Of a DNA stretch of 41,914 nt, positions 16,848-26,042 are shown piece by piece; position 1 is the first letter of the stretch; the number at the start of each line of letters is the position of its first letter. The stretch lies in NCBI GenBank assembly GCA_017998095.1, contig JAGODU010000017.1, positions 1 through 41,914 on the forward strand. The letters run 5' to 3'. Both the position numbers and the translations under genes were made by a program. The notes beneath the pieces are model-generated. The model was not told the DNA's origin. It worked only from the letters and a program-made list of their open reading frames with translations, and made no database searches. This stretch comes from Prolixibacteraceae bacterium. GTDB lineage: Bacteria > Bacteroidota > Bacteroidia > Bacteroidales > Prolixibacteraceae.

Positions 16848-18524
16848 CTATTCCCATCCCGGATTTTGTTTCAAGTTAGGATTTATTGAAAGAACTGTTT
16901 CAGGATAAGGATAGTATTCATGTTTTCCTGCCTGAAATCCAACTTGTTTATCAGCGTTAGGCTCATGGTAAATGACATATCCTCTGTGTAAAGGTTCTCC
17001 ATCGTTGATCGCATCTTTAAGAAATGGAATATGTTTTCCGGCGGTCTTTGCTTTTTCAAATTCACCCCAACGTTTCATATCTATCCAGCGTGCATTTTCT
17101 GCCCACAATTCATAGTTTCTTTCTTTTTTAACAGCATCCAAAGTCAAAGCAGAGCTTATATTTTTAGATCCTGCACGTTGCTGAACCATCTGAAGATACT
17201 GAAGACCATCGTTATCGCCAGTCTGCGCGCAAGCTTCGGCATATAAAAGAAGGACGTCAGCATATCTTGCAATAATAAAGTTGTTGAATCTGTACCAGTT
17301 TGTTGTACGGTCTTCAGGAGAAACAATATGTTTTTTCTGAAGGTATCCGCACATCCCGTAAAGGCCACCAGGATCTTTGATTCCTCTTTTTTTGTCAGCG
17401 AGTTTCTCTTCTCTTGTCATATTTTCAGTATCGCTGCCCCATTCAAGTTCAGTGAGGAACTCATCATAAGAAACCATAGTTGCTTTACGACGATAAGAAT
17501 CACCATCATTAGCTACAAATTCATTCGCAAAGTTTTCTTCAATACCTAAGCCACCCCATCCCTGGTCGGCCTGGCATAATGGAGAACTGGCAAGTTTAGA
17601 TGTTCTCCATCCCCAAAGATTCATTTCCATCCAGGTAGAACGTTGGATTTTTCCACCCCAGTCACCTATGCTGGCGTTGTTAATGATATTTGACTCAAAT
17701 ATCTTTTCTTCGCAACCGTCACCGCCAATGTGAAATAAGTCTGCAAAGCGTTCTCCCGGAACGAGAGCATATTTTCCTGAAGAGATTACATTTTTAAAAG
17801 CTGATTTTGCACCGGCATAATCTCCTACGTAAATAAGTGCCTTTCCTTGAACTGTCCATGCAAAACCCTTTGTAACCTTTACCGCACCATCTTTATCTGT
17901 TGTGCTTTTACGTTCGTCAAGATATGGAACAGCCTCAGCACATTCCTTAGCGCACCATTTGAGTAGTGCGTCATGTCCGCCTTCATAGTTTGTAGGTTTG
18001 TCTGAACCAACAAGAACGTGGTCAATAAGTGGAGGGCAATCCCAGGCCATTGCAGCCATCATGTGTGCCCATGCACGAAGTACTCTTGCTTCAGAAATAC
18101 AACGATCTTTTACTGGGCTTTCTCCGTATTTAAAATTATCGATAACAAGGTTTGTGTGATAAATAACCCAGTAAAAACGTTTGTACATTGTAGTAACTAC
18201 TGAGCTTTGTGCGTCAAAACGATATTCGTTTATGCAACCGAACTGATCGTTATCTCCATAAAATTCTCCTGCTGAAAGTACATTGTCTGCTAAATAGTTA
18301 AAAATGATATTGTAAGGGACATAGATGCCATCATGTCCGCCAATATTTTGAGCAAAATCACCGTATGTATCTACGAGGGCAGACTCAGCGTCTTCGTCAG
18401 TTATATAAAACGCTTCCATGCCAACTACACCCTTCTGAGGAATATCAAGGAGTTCCTCACTACATGCAGTGAATAACATTACTGCGCTAAATAGTAAGGG
18501 CAATATATATTTATATTTTTTCAT
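16848..18524 (-). CDS. SusD/RagB-family outer-membrane glycan-binding lipoprotein
   Basis: A 558-residue surface lipoprotein. The leader ends in the lipobox FTAC (Cys21), followed by SEELLDIPQKG, a typical SusD mature start. The N-terminal TPR-like helices include NEYRFDAQSS and YWVIYHTNLVIDNF (about 90-130). The C-terminal SusD region ends with ARWIDMKRWGEFEKAK and YYPYPETVLSINPNLKQNPGWE. It starts 17 bases after susC and would form the lid of the SusC transporter. Length is normal and the frame intact. The ligand is not evident from sequence; the convergent glycosidase hints at a galactoside. Confidence 0.93.
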   Translation of the reverse strand: MKKYKYILPLLFSAVMLFTACSEELLDIPQKGVVGMEAFYITDEDAESALVDTYGDFAQNIGGHDGIYVPYNIIFNYLADNVLSAGEFYGDNDQFGCINEYRFDAQSSVVTTMYKRFYWVIYHTNLVIDNFKYGESPVKDRCISEARVLRAWAHMMAAMAWDCPPLIDHVLVGSDKPTNYEGGHDALLKWCAKECAEAVPYLDERKSTTDKDGAVKVTKGFAWTVQGKALIYVGDYAGAKSAFKNVISSGKYALVPGERFADLFHIGGDGCEEKIFESNIINNASIGDWGGKIQRSTWMEMNLWGWRTSKLASSPLCQADQGWGGLGIEENFANEFVANDGDSYRRKATMVSYDEFLTELEWGSDTENMTREEKLADKKRGIKDPGGLYGMCGYLQKKHIVSPEDRTTNWYRFNNFIIARYADVLLLYAEACAQTGDNDGLQYLQMVQQRAGSKNISSALTLDAVKKERNYELWAENARWIDMKRWGEFEKAKTAGKHIPFLKDAINDGEPLHRGYVIYHEPNADKQVGFQAGKHEYYPYPETVLSINPNLKQNPGWE

Positions 18525-18541
18525 ATTGTTTAATAATAAAA

Positions 18542-21500
18542 TTAGAATATAATATTAAGACCTAATGTAATCTTCTTTGATTGAGGATATGTACCATTAT
18601 CAAATCCAGCTTGTTGAGGTGAACTGCTAACAGTAGCAGTTTCAGGGTCACATCCCGGATATTGAGTAAAGGTAATGTAATCATCAAGAGATATATAGCA
18701 TCTAAGTTTGCTTATGAGTACTTTACTGGTAATCTCAACAGGAATTGTATATCCTAACTGAATTTGCTTGATTTTAAAGTAAGCTCCGCTAAACATAGAA
18801 GCTGAAGAACCCCAGAATTGCCAATCCTGAGCAATAGACTTAGGGTCAGGCATAGAAGCACCCTTGTTTTCAGGTGTCCAGGCATTGTCATAATAATATC
18901 TGAGTGAGTTACGCATAGGAGTATCAGCACGATATAATACAGTGAAGATATCATTTCCACCTACACCACTACCAAAAATGTTTAAGTCTAATCCCTTATA
19001 AGCCAAGTTGATTGTAACACCATAAGTGTAATCAGGAATTGCTTTACCAATATAAGTCATATCTGCATCAGAAATCTGTTCATCTCCACTGACGTCCTTG
19101 ATTTTAGCTTTTCCTGTTTCAGGATCAACACCTTCATATTGATAACCTCTGAAGAACCAAATAGGTTGTCCAACTTCAAAAGCTGTACGTATAGGATTGT
19201 TTGTACCGCTTACCCCTCCTGTAGCTCCTTCAATACGTGATATTGATGGATCTAGATAAGTAACCTCGTTGTGCAGAGTAGAGAAGTTTGCATTAATTGA
19301 ATAGCTGAAATCTTTGCCTATCATATCTTTCCATGATGCTTCAAATTCGAAACCGGTGTTCAGAACAGAACCTGCATTTACTACAGTACTACCCACACCT
19401 ATTTCAGGTATAGGGGTAATGTCTACAAGAAGGTCTTTTGTATTCTTGTTAAAATAGTCAGCAGAAACTGCTAATCTGTCATTTAAGAATCTCATATCAA
19501 GACCAAAATTTAACTGTTCTGAGGTTTCCCATTTTAGATTTGGATTAGCCAATCCTGAAGGTTTAGAACCGTAAGAAGGAGCCGGGTCATCGACTTTATA
19601 TTGATACCATGAACTGTTGTAAGAAATAGTGGTGCTATATCTGTAATTACTAAGAACATTAATATTACCATTCTGACCCCATGAAGCACGGAATTTTAAG
19701 AAAGAGATGTCACCTTTTTTTACTAAATCAGCGAAGAATTCTTCGTTACTGATTGTCCAGCCTGCTGAGAATGAAGGGAAGTAGCCCCAACGATTTTCAG
19801 CTGATAATTTAGATGCATCAAATGCATCGGCACGGAAATTAGCCTGAATGCTGTATCTCTTATCAAACGAATAGATAAAACGTCCAAAGTATGAAATCTG
19901 TGTAGATTTGCCTGGTGAATTACCAAAACTCTTTACAGTCTTTTCTGATCCGTTTACTACATTACTTTTTACATAGTCGAGATAAAGGAAGTTTGGATCG
20001 TATCCTTTTAAGATATCAGGACCCTGAGCACTGGCAGTTACATTGTCCCAATTATTTTCAATATACGACATACCACCCATTGCTGTAATATCATGTTTAT
20101 CTATTTTGACATTATAATTGGCAAAGTTTTCCCATTGATAGTAGTAGCTGGTATTTGCGCTTGCAGAAATGTTGTAGTCTTCTGTTTTTGCCTGAGAGGT
20201 TGCAAAGTATGGAGTACTATAGCTGTGATTGTTGCTTTGTGCTACCCGGTATCCGAAACGTGAAGAAATAACAAGTCCTTTCACCGGTTTTAAGTTTCCT
20301 TCGATTACACCACGAAGTGAAATACCTTTATTTTCTGAATCTACACGGTCTCTTTGTAACAGCGGGTTACCGCTATCGTCCATAACGTATTTGGAAGTAG
20401 CATAGTATAGATCATTTTCAGGATTTTTCAGGATATTCTTACCTTGATTATAAGCTGTCTTCATTGATTGAGCAAATTCGTCCGGAGATGCATAGTAAAC
20501 CGGAGTCAAAGGGTCGATAGTCATCACGGAGTTCATAAGTGAACCATACTGAGACATTTGAGACACTGATTTCATTCCCCAATTCTCAATCGAGTTGTTA
20601 GTTTTAATTTGAAACCATTCTTTAATATTATAGTCTGCATTAATCTGAGCAGTAAGACGTTTGTAAACGTCCTTCTCGCCTTTAACCATACCATCATTAT
20701 TCACATAGTTAATGGAAGTAAAGAAATGCCCCTGATTATTTCCTCCCTGGAAAGTGATAGCATGTTGTTGACTCCATGAAGGGTCGAATACTTCATCAAA
20801 CCAATCTGTATCAGTACCATCATATCCGTTTGTTTTCAATGCAGCTTCAATTGGAAGGCCTGACATCTTCTTGTATTCAATGAAATCAGCAGCCCTGAAT
20901 ATTTGAGGAGTTTTTGCAAGGCTTTGGTTTACAAAAGTTACATCATAAGCAATACTGGAAGTTCCATTTTTAGAAGCTCCTGTTTTTGTTGTAATCAAAA
21001 TTACACCATTACCTGCAGCTGCACCATAAATAGCAGCAGAAGCTGCATCCTTTAATACTTCAACTGATTGAATCATTGAAGGGTCAAGGTACTGGATATT
21101 GTCTACCTGAAGACCATCAACGATAAGAAGCGACCAATCTTGTCTGAATTTGAAGAGTAACCACGTACACGGATTGAAGCACCTTGTCCCGGAGCACCCG
21201 AATTGGATAGAACCTGAACACCCGGAGCCTTTCCCTGTAAAGCTGCAGCTGCATCAGTTGTAGCAATATTTTCAAGAGCTTCGGCCTTGACTGATGAAAC
21301 TGCACCTGTAAAATCACTCTTCGCCATTGTACCATAACCTACAACAACAATTTCACTCAGGTCAGATGCAGTAGTTTTCATTACTACATTGATGTTGCTG
21401 CGTCCGGCAATGTCAATTACCTGAGTTTCCATTCCGACAAATGAAAAGGACAGTGTACTTTTTGAATTTTGAACTTTAATTGAATAGAGACCATTTGCAT

Positions 21501-21675
21501 CGGTTATTGTCCCTTGAGTAGTTCCCTTTACTACCACGGTTACTCCGGGCATGGAAGAACCATTCTCATCTTTAACTGTTCCATTCACAGTAAGTGCCTG
21601 GGCAAAACTAAAGAACGAGAATAACAGCAATGGCAGCAAGATAATTGCCACCTTTAAAAATCGATGATTTTTCAT
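18542..21675 (-). pseudogene. SusC-type TonB-dependent transporter, split by a frameshift
   Basis: Two overlapping-frame pieces together make one SusC protein of about 1044 residues. The first (from 21675) has a signal peptide, a carboxypeptidase-regulatory-like domain (about 27-110), the TonB-box region SEIVVVGYGT and the plug start up to RVRGYSSNSDK, then leaves frame and stops at 21103-21105. The second resumes in another frame with LLIVDGLQVDNIQYLDPSMIQSVEVLKDAASAAIYG and continues through the beta-barrel to LGLNIIF. Adding one base near 21131 (cg to ccg on the coding strand) restores DKIGPLLIVDG, so a one-base deletion in the plug is the simplest explanation. If real, no transporter is made and SusD is orphaned; a sequence error is equally possible. 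Confidence 0.88.
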
Positions 21676-21719
21676 TAATAGATTGTTTAGTTAGTTGTTT
21701 AAAAAATATCTGAAGCTTC

Positions 21720-21767
21720 ACTTTTTAATAAATGAGTTGATAATGATTCACTCATTTTGTAAAAAGT
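21720..21767 (-). promoter_or_regulatory. Inverted repeat in the susC leader
   Basis: actttttaataaatgagt (21720-21737) and actcattttgtaaaaagt (21750-21767) are reverse complements except for two adjacent positions, around a 12-base loop. The repeat is 45-92 bases upstream of the susC start and, if the -7 box at 21827-21834 is right, inside the transcribed leader. It could be an RNA hairpin controlling susC or a protein-binding site. Confidence 0.5.
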
Positions 21768-21826
21768 CAAGAATTCAACTTTTTGTTAGTATTTTTTTCA
21801 ATCTATTGTTAGTTATTTTATTGTGT

Positions 21827-21834
21827 CAAATTTA
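21827..21834 (-). promoter_or_regulatory. Candidate susC -7 box
   Basis: On the minus strand these bases read TAAATTTG, an exact match to TAnnTTTG. No TTTG is present 19-21 bases upstream, so support is partial. It would give a 5' leader of about 145 bases. Confidence 0.35.
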
Positions 21835-22051
21835 TTCTCATCATAGGTTTTGATATTTCTATTTTTGAGTATAATATTTCTGATTTTAGATATAGAAGAG
21901 GTAATTGGGTTAGATGATAAAATATCAACACTTTTTTGGTGTCTGCAATCATGACTTATATTTTTTCATTTTTATTTCTGTCAGAGTATTGCTTTCCTTA
22001 AAGGTTTGATATAATTTCAGTTTTTCAACTGAATTATTTTATAGTACAACT

Positions 22052-23347
22052 ATGACAAAAAAATCAAAAGGCAAAGTATTACAGATGCTCAGCCCCGAAA
22101 ATTTTATCCGCAATAAAGCACGTTCTCTGCCCATTTTCGAATGCTTGGTAAATGCCGACTGGGAAGAAGGGAAATTAGCAGACATGGTCGTTGCACGGCA
22201 ACATACAAATGGCAACATAACGGCAGGCCTCTACCAGGTAGACCTGGCCTGCCTGGGAGTAAAAGATACTGCCTATTTTTTCAATATTCCCCTTTTGGAA
22301 TACAGGGAAAAATTTGAAGTCTTTATGAACATGAAAGATGGTTTTGAAAAAATCAATTATGTCTTGGCTCACAATATTATTTATGCCGGTCTTGAGTTTG
22401 CCGATGAATATGAATTCAAACCACACAAGGATTTTACTTCAATCACCCAATACATTCTCGACGAAGATACCGACGACATTCCACTTATTGAAATCGAATG
22501 TGGGGTTGATGGATTGCCTGCTTTCACCAAAGAAACCTTGATTGATGAAAGGGAAGACAAAAAGATTATTGCCCATCTTGACAGGGTTGCCGGACCCGGC
22601 AACTATTACCTGATCGATGAAGAAGGTATTATTATAAACGAAGATGAGGTTTCCAAATCCGATTTCCGGGAGGAAGAATTCAACGACTGGTTAGACGATC
22701 GCCTTGATGATCTTGAATATCCAGGATTCGATTGTGAGCTGGAGTTTGACGAGAATACTGTACAAAACAGCCAAACTTACCAACTTAAAATTTACATAGA
22801 CAAACTGAATAAACCGAAAGTTTGGCGCAGGATTACTATTCCTTCCTATTACTCGTTCCACCACCTGCACTTTTCCATACAGGCAGCGTTTGGCTGGGAT
22901 GATTGTCACTTGTATCAATTCTCTGACAATGGTTTAAGTTCAAAATCAATTATATGCAAATTAAATGACGAGTTGGATTCAGTTGATCAGGAACAACTCG
23001 ATGCAACATTAATACCACTAAGCCGGATTTTTACCCGGGAAGGCGATACCTATACTTATATTTACGATTTTGGTGATTGTTGGCAACACACTATCCTTCT
23101 TGAAAAAGTGATCCCCAAGGTGTCGTGTGTGCCTGAGCTGATCGGCGGAAAGGGCGCTTGTCCTCCCGAAGATTGTGGCGGTGTAATGGGCTATAAAAAT
23201 ATGCTTGAAATACTTGCTGATAAAAACCACCCTGAATATTATGAATATCTCGAATGGCTCGGATTGGAAGAGGATGAAACCTGGGATCCTGAAGAGTTTG
23301 ATCTTGAGTATTTCCAGGAAGTTTTAAGGGAATTGTTTGATGATTAA
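22052..23347 (+). CDS. Plasmid pRiA4b ORF-3-like (IS1096 TnpR-like) protein
   Basis: A 431-residue cytoplasmic, very acidic protein. The C-terminal part (about 240-425) matches the pRiA4b ORF-3 family: YQLKIYIDKLNKPKVWRRI, then HLHFSIQAAFGWDDCHLYQF, YIYDFGDCWQHTI, and GKGACPPEDCGG ending in a WDPEEFDLE tail. The N-terminal half (LPIFECLVNADWEEGKLADMVVARQH) is a separate conserved region of unknown role. The family name comes from plasmid and IS-linked homologues; biochemical function is unknown. Its codon use looks more GC-rich than the flanking AT-rich DNA, which fits an acquired gene. It stands alone beside the decayed RhuM region. Confidence 0.8.
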   Translation: MTKKSKGKVLQMLSPENFIRNKARSLPIFECLVNADWEEGKLADMVVARQHTNGNITAGLYQVDLACLGVKDTAYFFNIPLLEYREKFEVFMNMKDGFEKINYVLAHNIIYAGLEFADEYEFKPHKDFTSITQYILDEDTDDIPLIEIECGVDGLPAFTKETLIDEREDKKIIAHLDRVAGPGNYYLIDEEGIIINEDEVSKSDFREEEFNDWLDDRLDDLEYPGFDCELEFDENTVQNSQTYQLKIYIDKLNKPKVWRRITIPSYYSFHHLHFSIQAAFGWDDCHLYQFSDNGLSSKSIICKLNDELDSVDQEQLDATLIPLSRIFTREGDTYTYIYDFGDCWQHTILLEKVIPKVSCVPELIGGKGACPPEDCGGVMGYKNMLEILADKNHPEYYEYLEWLGLEEDETWDPEEFDLEYFQEVLRELFDD

Positions 23348-23668
23348 AGCTGACGAATAAAGAATTAGCACCTGAAATAATTATTCTCATTTTAAAACAA
23401 GTTTTGCAACCTGTATATGCAAATTATGAAAATGTAATTAGCAACTTTGAAGTTCTATATTTTAACAATTGAAAAGTGCCATTTTTCACCATTACCACAT
23501 ACGTACCAAGTTCGTACCAAGTACGTACCAAGTTCTATCAACAACCTTTTTTTAAATGTTCCACTTTGCATGATTTTCGGTTAGGGTACGAATGGTGTAT
23601 ATACGTGGTTAAACCATATTGGTGCTTTACTTCCTGAAATACTTTAAATGGGTTCATGGCATAAGGTT
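23348..23668. other. 321-base intergenic region with 11-bp repeats
   Basis: The region lies between convergent genes (431-residue protein and the RhuM remnant). Apart from the tandem 11-bp repeat at 23502-23534, I see no gene, RNA or clear terminator. Confidence 0.6.
23502..23534. repeat. Three tandem copies of an 11-bp repeat
   Basis: cgtaccaagtt (23502-23512), cgtaccaagta (23513-23523) and cgtaccaagtt (23524-23534) are direct tandem copies differing at the last base. The same unit occurs inverted at 39203-39224 and within the palindrome at 1327-1404. All three sites are intergenic. Confidence 0.9.
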
Positions 23669-24675
23669 TTATTTCTTAGTTTTTTTAATATTTTCTTCCA
23701 GTTTCCTTAATTGCTCTATTTCCTCCTCATCCGATTGTTGTGCTTCAAATGTTTTTCTTCTGGCATCAAATTGTTCGTAAATCTCGCGTACTTGTTTTTC
23801 CATAAGAGTGTTGCTGATGGAGCCTTTATTTTGAAGAACTAATTTATCGTTTAGTTGGAGTATCTTATCCACGTTATCGCGCCAAAAGTCCATAGTAATA
23901 TCGATACGATTTTTAGCGCGTAGTTCCGCTGTTTCGAGAAAGATAACAACTAACCGGTTTAGGGTGTCGATTTCGTCGGCTGTGAGGTAGTTTTTAGCTG
24001 TGAAGATGTCTCCTTTGCGTACAATGCTTCCTGTCCACGATGTTAGCGCCATATTGGGCTTTGTTGCATCAGCACGGCTCAGTACGATTTCTGCAGCTGT
24101 TTTGCCGGATACCGCAAATAAAATTTTATTGTGGGTTTCAGCAAAAAACATCTGTGTTGCTTTGTCTGTAGAGTCGTAATCGCTGCAAAGTGCAAAGAGG
24201 TCTCGTAATTTTTGGTAAAAGCGTTTTTCCGATGCACGAATATCCCTTATGCGCTCTAACAATTCATCAAAGTAGTCGGGGCGACCATCTGGATTTTTCA
24301 AGCGCTCATCGTCCATTGCAAAGCCTTTAACCAGGTACTCGCTTAAGTTTTTGTTTGCCCAGATACGGAACTGGGTGCCACGTTTGCTTCGTACCCGAAA
24401 CCCGATGGACAAAATCATTTCAAGCGAATAAAACGTAACATTATAATCTTTGCCATCGGAGGCAGTTGTTAAGTAATCCTTAATAACTAATTGGCTTCCA
24501 ACTCTCTTTCTTTAAGTATGTTGGATATATGCATACTGATATTGGGTACCGAGGTGTTAAAAAGTTCGGCGAGTTGGTTTTGGTTCATCCACACCATACC
24601 GTCTTTGGCGTAAAGCGCTACTTTGGCTTTACCATCTGCAGTGTTGTAAATGATGACATTGTGTTTTTCTTCCAT
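23669..24675 (-). pseudogene. RhuM-family protein, frameshifted
   Basis: The N-terminal piece (24675 to 24487) reads VIIYNTADGKAKVALYAKDG and MNQNQLAELFNTS, the start of RhuM-family virulence/accessory proteins, and ends at a TAG after ELEAN. In another frame IKDYLTTASDGKDYNVTFYS follows directly and runs into an intact C-terminal piece (ILSIGFRVRSKRGTQFRIWA, KNYLTADEIDTLNRLV, then a coiled coil). One missing base near 24493-24500 explains the break; the repaired protein would be about 335 residues, normal for the family. RhuM genes often sit inside type I restriction loci, but no hsd genes are intact here. The N-terminal piece still carries a winged-helix-like region. Confidence 0.85.
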
Positions 24676-24679
24676 GCTT

Positions 24680-25026
24680 TAGTCTGGTTTTTCAGTTTTT
24701 GTTTTCTCCATTTCTTCCTATACCCAATCCATTTCATCGAAAAGTTTTAAAATGGTGTCTTTGGTGCGTTAGGTATCGTATTTTTCAATTTATTTGCGTT
24801 TTACAATAGGGAAGGTTTCTGGTATGTAATCAAACTCATCCCGGGTATATGATTCTCCGTTGTATCCATATTCGTCAGCGAGAGGTTTTAAGTAACATAG
24901 TAACTCAATATTTTCTGATTCATCTGAACTATTAATCATTCTGTGATTATTAATAATCCACACGTTATTATCGACATGATTATCAACTACAATTCCTGAT
25001 GAATATAATTTAATTAATAAATCCAA
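24680..25026 (-). pseudogene. Decayed reading frame upstream of the RhuM remnant
   Basis: A 78-residue open frame (25026 to 24790, TTG start) ends in ETFPIVKRK and is followed, in the same frame, by IEKYDT-stop-RTKDTILKLFDEMDWV-stop-EEMEKTKTEKPD-stop. That last stop is three bases before the RhuM start. The stretch after the first stop reads like protein sequence broken by nonsense codons, so a decayed gene once cotranscribed with RhuM is likely. I cannot name the family. The 78-residue piece might instead be unrelated. Confidence 0.35.
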
Positions 25027-25264
25027 ATCAATACTGTCCTAAATAATTCTCACTAAGATTTATTTCTCCTTAAAATTAATAGATTCATCCAAAAAAAGCT
25101 ACAATCTCAGAATAAAACCCCCTGAATATAATTCTGCATTGGTACTTGTGGTTCTTCAAAGGGTTTATCCAGCCACTTTGTAAGTCAATTTTTACAAACA
25201 TGTTTAACCTGATAAATACAACTAAATTGGATTAATTCATTATTAGGGTGGATTAATCATACGA

Positions 25265-25300
25265 AAAATCCCATTAAATCTGAAGATTTCATGGGATTTT
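25265..25300 (-). terminator. Intrinsic terminator of the tRNA-Leu gene
   Basis: On the minus strand, aaaatcccat-g-aaatct pairs with agattt-a-atgggatttt around a two-base loop, with one internal mismatch, and ends in a T run. It starts eight bases after the tRNA 3' end. Confidence 0.85.
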
Positions 25301-25308
25301 CTTGAAGG

Positions 25309-25392
25309 TACCCGGGGCGGGAATCGAACCCGCACTCCATTGCTGGAACTGGATTTTGAGTCCAGCGCGTCTACCAATTCCGCCACCCGGGC
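25309..25392 (-). tRNA. tRNA-Leu(CAA)
   Basis: An 84-base tRNA. Acceptor strands GCCCGGG and CCCGGGT pair (first pair G-U), with discriminator A. The D arm is GGCGGAATTGGTAGACGC, the anticodon stem ctgga/tccag encloses loop ctCAAaa, giving anticodon CAA (reads UUG). A long variable arm typical of class II leucine tRNAs is present, and the T arm is GCGGGTTCGATTCCCGC. The terminal CCA is not fully encoded (acct follows). Its 3' end points toward the decayed accessory region at 22-25 kb. Confidence 0.96.
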
Positions 25393-25526
25393 TTTTTAAT
25401 GGAATTGGGTGTGCAAATATATATTAATTTTCTTTTCTGAAAAATATAAGAATAAAGTTTTCTGTATTATACTACGGGAATTACACTTTATGTGTTAACT
25501 GAGATTCATTTATTAATGGTTTTTTA

Positions 25527-25557
25527 TTTATTATATGATTATCCTTTTTTAGCTTTG
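25527..25557 (+). promoter_or_regulatory. Bacteroidota-type promoter for the dtd operon
   Basis: TTTA (25527-25530), 19 bases of spacer, then TAGCTTTG (25550-25557), an exact -7 match. The ATG of dtd is 22 bases downstream, giving a short leader. Confidence 0.6.
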
Positions 25558-25578
25558 AGCAGTAAAACCACTTAAAAT

Positions 25579-26031
25579 ATGAGGGTAATTATTCAAAGAG
25601 TTTCTGAAGCTTCAGTGACAGTTGATAAAAAGATTGTTTCTGAAATCAAAAAAGGATTACTGGTATTAGTAGGGATTGAAGATGCTGATTCTAAAGAAGA
25701 TATTGAATGGCTGTCGAAGAAGATAGTACAACTAAGGATATTCCCTGATGATGAGGGCGTAATGAACAAATCAGTTACTGACGCTAATGGGGATATTATT
25801 GTCGTAAGTCAATTTACTTTACATGCCCTTACTAAAAAGGGGAATCGCCCATCTTATATCAAAGCCTCAAAACCTGAGATCGCCATTCCTTTATATGAAA
25901 AGTTTTGCAAAACACTCTCTGCCGATCTCGGGAAATCTGTAGGAAGAGGAGTTTTTGGTGCTCACATGGACGTATCGCTTATAAATGATGGTCCTGTTAC
26001 TATATGGATTGATTCAAAGAATAAAGAATAA
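25579..26031 (+). CDS. dtd: D-aminoacyl-tRNA deacylase
   Basis: A 150-residue cytoplasmic enzyme that removes D-amino acids (and glycine) mischarged onto tRNA. It begins MRVIIQRVSEASVTVD and carries the two signature motifs: SQFTL (residues 77-81) and NDGPVT (136-141, with the Gly-cisPro-type element), plus GNRPSY at 88-93. Length is standard. A clear promoter lies just upstream. It heads a four-gene plus-strand cluster, with the next start 12 bases after its stop. Confidence 0.96.
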   Translation: MRVIIQRVSEASVTVDKKIVSEIKKGLLVLVGIEDADSKEDIEWLSKKIVQLRIFPDDEGVMNKSVTDANGDIIVVSQFTLHALTKKGNRPSYIKASKPEIAIPLYEKFCKTLSADLGKSVGRGVFGAHMDVSLINDGPVTIWIDSKNKE

Positions 26032-26042
26032 CTATTTTTAAA

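Larger units (their letters stand above)
21676..22051. other. 376-base divergent intergenic region with susC leader
   Basis: This separates susC (minus) from the pRiA4b ORF-3-like gene (plus). It is AT-rich and holds the inverted repeat at 21720-21767 and a candidate susC -7 box at 21827-21834. No open frame or RNA gene recognised. No clear promoter for the plus-strand gene was found. Confidence 0.6.

Noticed and set aside
18542..21675. SusC pieces as two separate genes (a short sensor and a barrel protein)
   Set aside because: The second piece has no signal peptide and begins mid-plug; restoring one base joins the two into a standard SusC.
16848..21675. SusCD as the outer-membrane importer of the maltodextrin operon
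   Set aside because: It is on the other strand, 5 kb away beyond three unrelated operons, and converges with a galactosidase-like gene; kept only as a possibility.
23502..23534. Three short repeats considered as a CRISPR remnant
   Set aside because: Units are 11 bases and directly abutting, with no spacers and no cas genes in the window.
24529..24750. 73-codon plus-strand frame opposite the RhuM N-terminus
   Set aside because: It is the antisense shadow of recognisable RhuM sequence and has no features of its own.
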